Origin: Streptomyces rimosus subsp. rimosus
GTDB taxonomy: Bacteria; Actinomycetota; Actinomycetes; Streptomycetales; Streptomycetaceae
Direction: 5' to 3'
Assembly (NCBI RefSeq): GCF_000720725.1
Contig: NZ_JOCQ01000041.1
Span: 19,006 to 83,005 of the forward strand
DNA length: 64,000 nucleotides
In this document: positions 56,790 to 64,000 of the stretch, in pieces
Position numbering within the stretch: position 1 is the first letter of the stretch
How the letters are laid out: each line of letters begins with the position of its first letter
Made by a program: the position numbers and the translations under genes
Notes under the pieces: model-generated
Told to the model about the DNA's origin: nothing
What the model saw: the letters and a program-made list of their open reading frames with translations, nothing else
Databases searched by the model: none

Positions 56790-57995
56790 ATGCGCCGCGC
56801 ACCGCGTCCGGCCCGGCCCGCGCCCGGCCGCCCCGCCGGGGTCCGCTGGACCATCCGGCTGCGCCTGACCCTGTTGTACGGGGCGCTCTTCCTCGTCACC
56901 GGGGTACTGCTGCTCACCGTGGTCTACCTGCTGGTGGCGGGCCGGCCGCCGTGGTCCGGCGTCGAGCCGCCCAACCCGCCGGCCGCGACGGTGAGCCCCA
57001 GCGGCCTGGGTGCCGCCACCGGCGTACCGGCCCCGACGGTGGACCTGGAACAGCGGCTGCAACAGCAGCTCAGCGACTACCTCCAGAAGCTGCTCACCTC
57101 GTCCGGGATCGCGCTGGCGCTGCTGACCTTCCTGTCGGTGTGGCTGGGCTGGGTGGTGGCCGGCCGGGTGCTGCGCCCCTTGCGGACCATGGCCGACACC
57201 GCTAAAGCGATCTCGGCGAACGACCTGCACCGGCGGCTGAGCGCCCCCGGCCCGTCCGACGAGATCAAGGACCTGGCCGACACCTTCGACGCGCTCCTCG
57301 ACCATCTGGAGGGCGCGTTCGAGGCGCAGCGCAGGTTCGTCGCCAACGCCTCCCATGAGCTGCGCACCCCGCTGACCTTCGAGCGCAGCCTGCTGGAGAT
57401 CACCCTCGCCGACCCGGACGCGGGCGCCGCCGAGTTGCGGGAGACCTGCGTACGGGTGCTGGGCAGCAACGCCCGGCAGGAGAAGCTGATCGAGGCGCTG
57501 CTGACGCTGGCGCGCAGCCAGCGCGGCCTGGACCGGCGGGTGCCGGCGGACCTGGCGGCGCTGGCCGCCGAGTACCTGGACCAGCCCCGCTCCGGCGACG
57601 GGCCGCCGGGTGTCCGGATCGGCAGCGAGCTGGCCCCGGCCGCGGTCATGGGCGACCCACCGCTGCTGGAACGGCTGATCATCAACCTCGTCGACAACGC
57701 GGTGCGGCACAACGTGCCGGACGGCCGGGTACGCGTCTGGACGGGCCTGCGCGGGAACCGGCCCGCGCTGTGCGTGCGCAACACGGGGCCCGAGGTCCTG
57801 CCGTCCCAGATCGAGCTGATCTTCCAGCCGTTCCAGCGGCTGCGGGCGACCCGCCTCGGCGGTCACGACGGCCAGGGCATCGGCCTGTCGATCGTCGCCG
57901 CCATCGCCACCGCCCACGACGCGGATCTGCGCGCCGAGCCGCTGCCGGACGGCGGTCTCGAAATCCGCGTCGAATTCCCTCCTGTCGCACGCTGA
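56790..57995 (+). CDS. Sensor histidine kinase
   Basis: 401 aa from the ATG at 56790. Two membrane helices (25-50 and 105-125) flank a short Pro-rich extracellular loop of about 55 residues, too small for a classic ligand domain. HAMP (126-178), H-box A-N-A-S-H-E-L-R-T-P with His189, N-box L-V-D-N-A-V-R-H-N, and the G-Q-G-I-G-L-S-I ATP-binding motif. It is the partner of the response regulator upstream. The small sensor loop suggests a membrane or envelope stress input. Confidence 0.94.
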   Translation: MRRAPRPARPAPGRPAGVRWTIRLRLTLLYGALFLVTGVLLLTVVYLLVAGRPPWSGVEPPNPPAATVSPSGLGAATGVPAPTVDLEQRLQQQLSDYLQKLLTSSGIALALLTFLSVWLGWVVAGRVLRPLRTMADTAKAISANDLHRRLSAPGPSDEIKDLADTFDALLDHLEGAFEAQRRFVANASHELRTPLTFERSLLEITLADPDAGAAELRETCVRVLGSNARQEKLIEALLTLARSQRGLDRRVPADLAALAAEYLDQPRSGDGPPGVRIGSELAPAAVMGDPPLLERLIINLVDNAVRHNVPDGRVRVWTGLRGNRPALCVRNTGPEVLPSQIELIFQPFQRLRATRLGGHDGQGIGLSIVAAIATAHDADLRAEPLPDGGLEIRVEFPPVAR

Positions 57996-58165
57996 ACCGG
58001 TCGTTGTTTTTCTTCTCTGGACGTCAAAATTCCGCATCGCCGGACCGTCACTGGACATTGCGTGGTGCCGCTGCGGTGCGGGTATCTTCGCCGCAAGAGC
58101 TGCCGCCGCGCGCCCCGTAAAGAGTTGTGGCCGCGCGGCGTTGTAATTCACGGGGGGAGCTCGGC

Positions 58166-64000
<5,835 letters not shown>

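Overview
This window is high-GC actinomycete DNA, almost certainly Streptomyces. GC at third codon positions is very high, TTA codons are rare, GTG and TTG starts are common, and perfect GC-rich hairpins separate convergent genes. The gene families are also typical: modular type I PKS, NRPS, CYP-type P450s, FecCD permeases, GPP34, Amidase_6. Most of it is secondary-metabolite territory. A PKS module is cut by the left edge and an NRPS by the right edge, with a complete PKS/P450 operon between them.

Left region, 1-9 kb. The 3' end of a PKS/NRPS-style module (KS-AT-carrier, malonyl-type AT) ends at a strong terminator. Next come a CGNR-type regulator diverging from a DHA2 exporter, and an allene-oxide-cyclase-barrel protein resembling spirotetronate/spirotetramate cyclases, followed in tandem by an MFS carrier. 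A regulator follows whose start is translationally coupled to a 29-aa leader ORF containing a TTA codon, and then a MurB-like flavoprotein. Siderophore uptake genes come next (9-12 kb): two coupled FecCD permeases diverging from a Tat lipoprotein, with an iron-box-like operator inside the permease promoter.

Housekeeping stretch, 12-17 kb. GPP34; an ArsR-VOC operon with a 24-bp palindromic operator between -35 and -10; a TetR/oxidoreductase divergent pair with two matching operators; a 17-bp tandem repeat; and a secreted protein with a Thr/Ser-rich amphipathic stretch.

Core, 17-40.4 kb. P450a, then a tight operon of PKS1 (two modules), P450b, PKS2 (one module), PKS3 (terminal module plus thioesterase) and P450c. 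All three PKS genes carry one TTA codon near the 5' end, implying bldA control. PKS1 has no loading module. The terminal module has a collapsed AT domain without the catalytic serine but an intact KS cysteine, ACP serine and TE triad. P450c lacks the conserved I-helix threonine in the manner of P450eryF. I regard this operon as the best candidate for an undescribed pathway. The predicted product is a short polyketide with one methylmalonyl and two malonyl extensions, tailored by up to three P450s. Its starter unit and the role of the AT-null module are unknown.

Right region, 40-64 kb. A RavA/ViaA-like pair diverges from a MacB/FtsX-type ABC exporter across a palindrome-rich intergenic region. 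Then come a secreted protein broken by a homopolymer frameshift, a relic of a sugar ABC permease, a GH13 alpha-glucosidase, a secreted Amidase_6 protein, a deacetylase-like lipoprotein, a class A PBP whose SxxK lysine is threonine, a small membrane-anchored protein, an OmpR-type two-component system, and an NRPS (C-A-T-C-A...). Both adenylation domains of the NRPS read as 4-hydroxyphenylglycine-type. The second is broken by a deletion that removes core motif A3 and shifts the frame.
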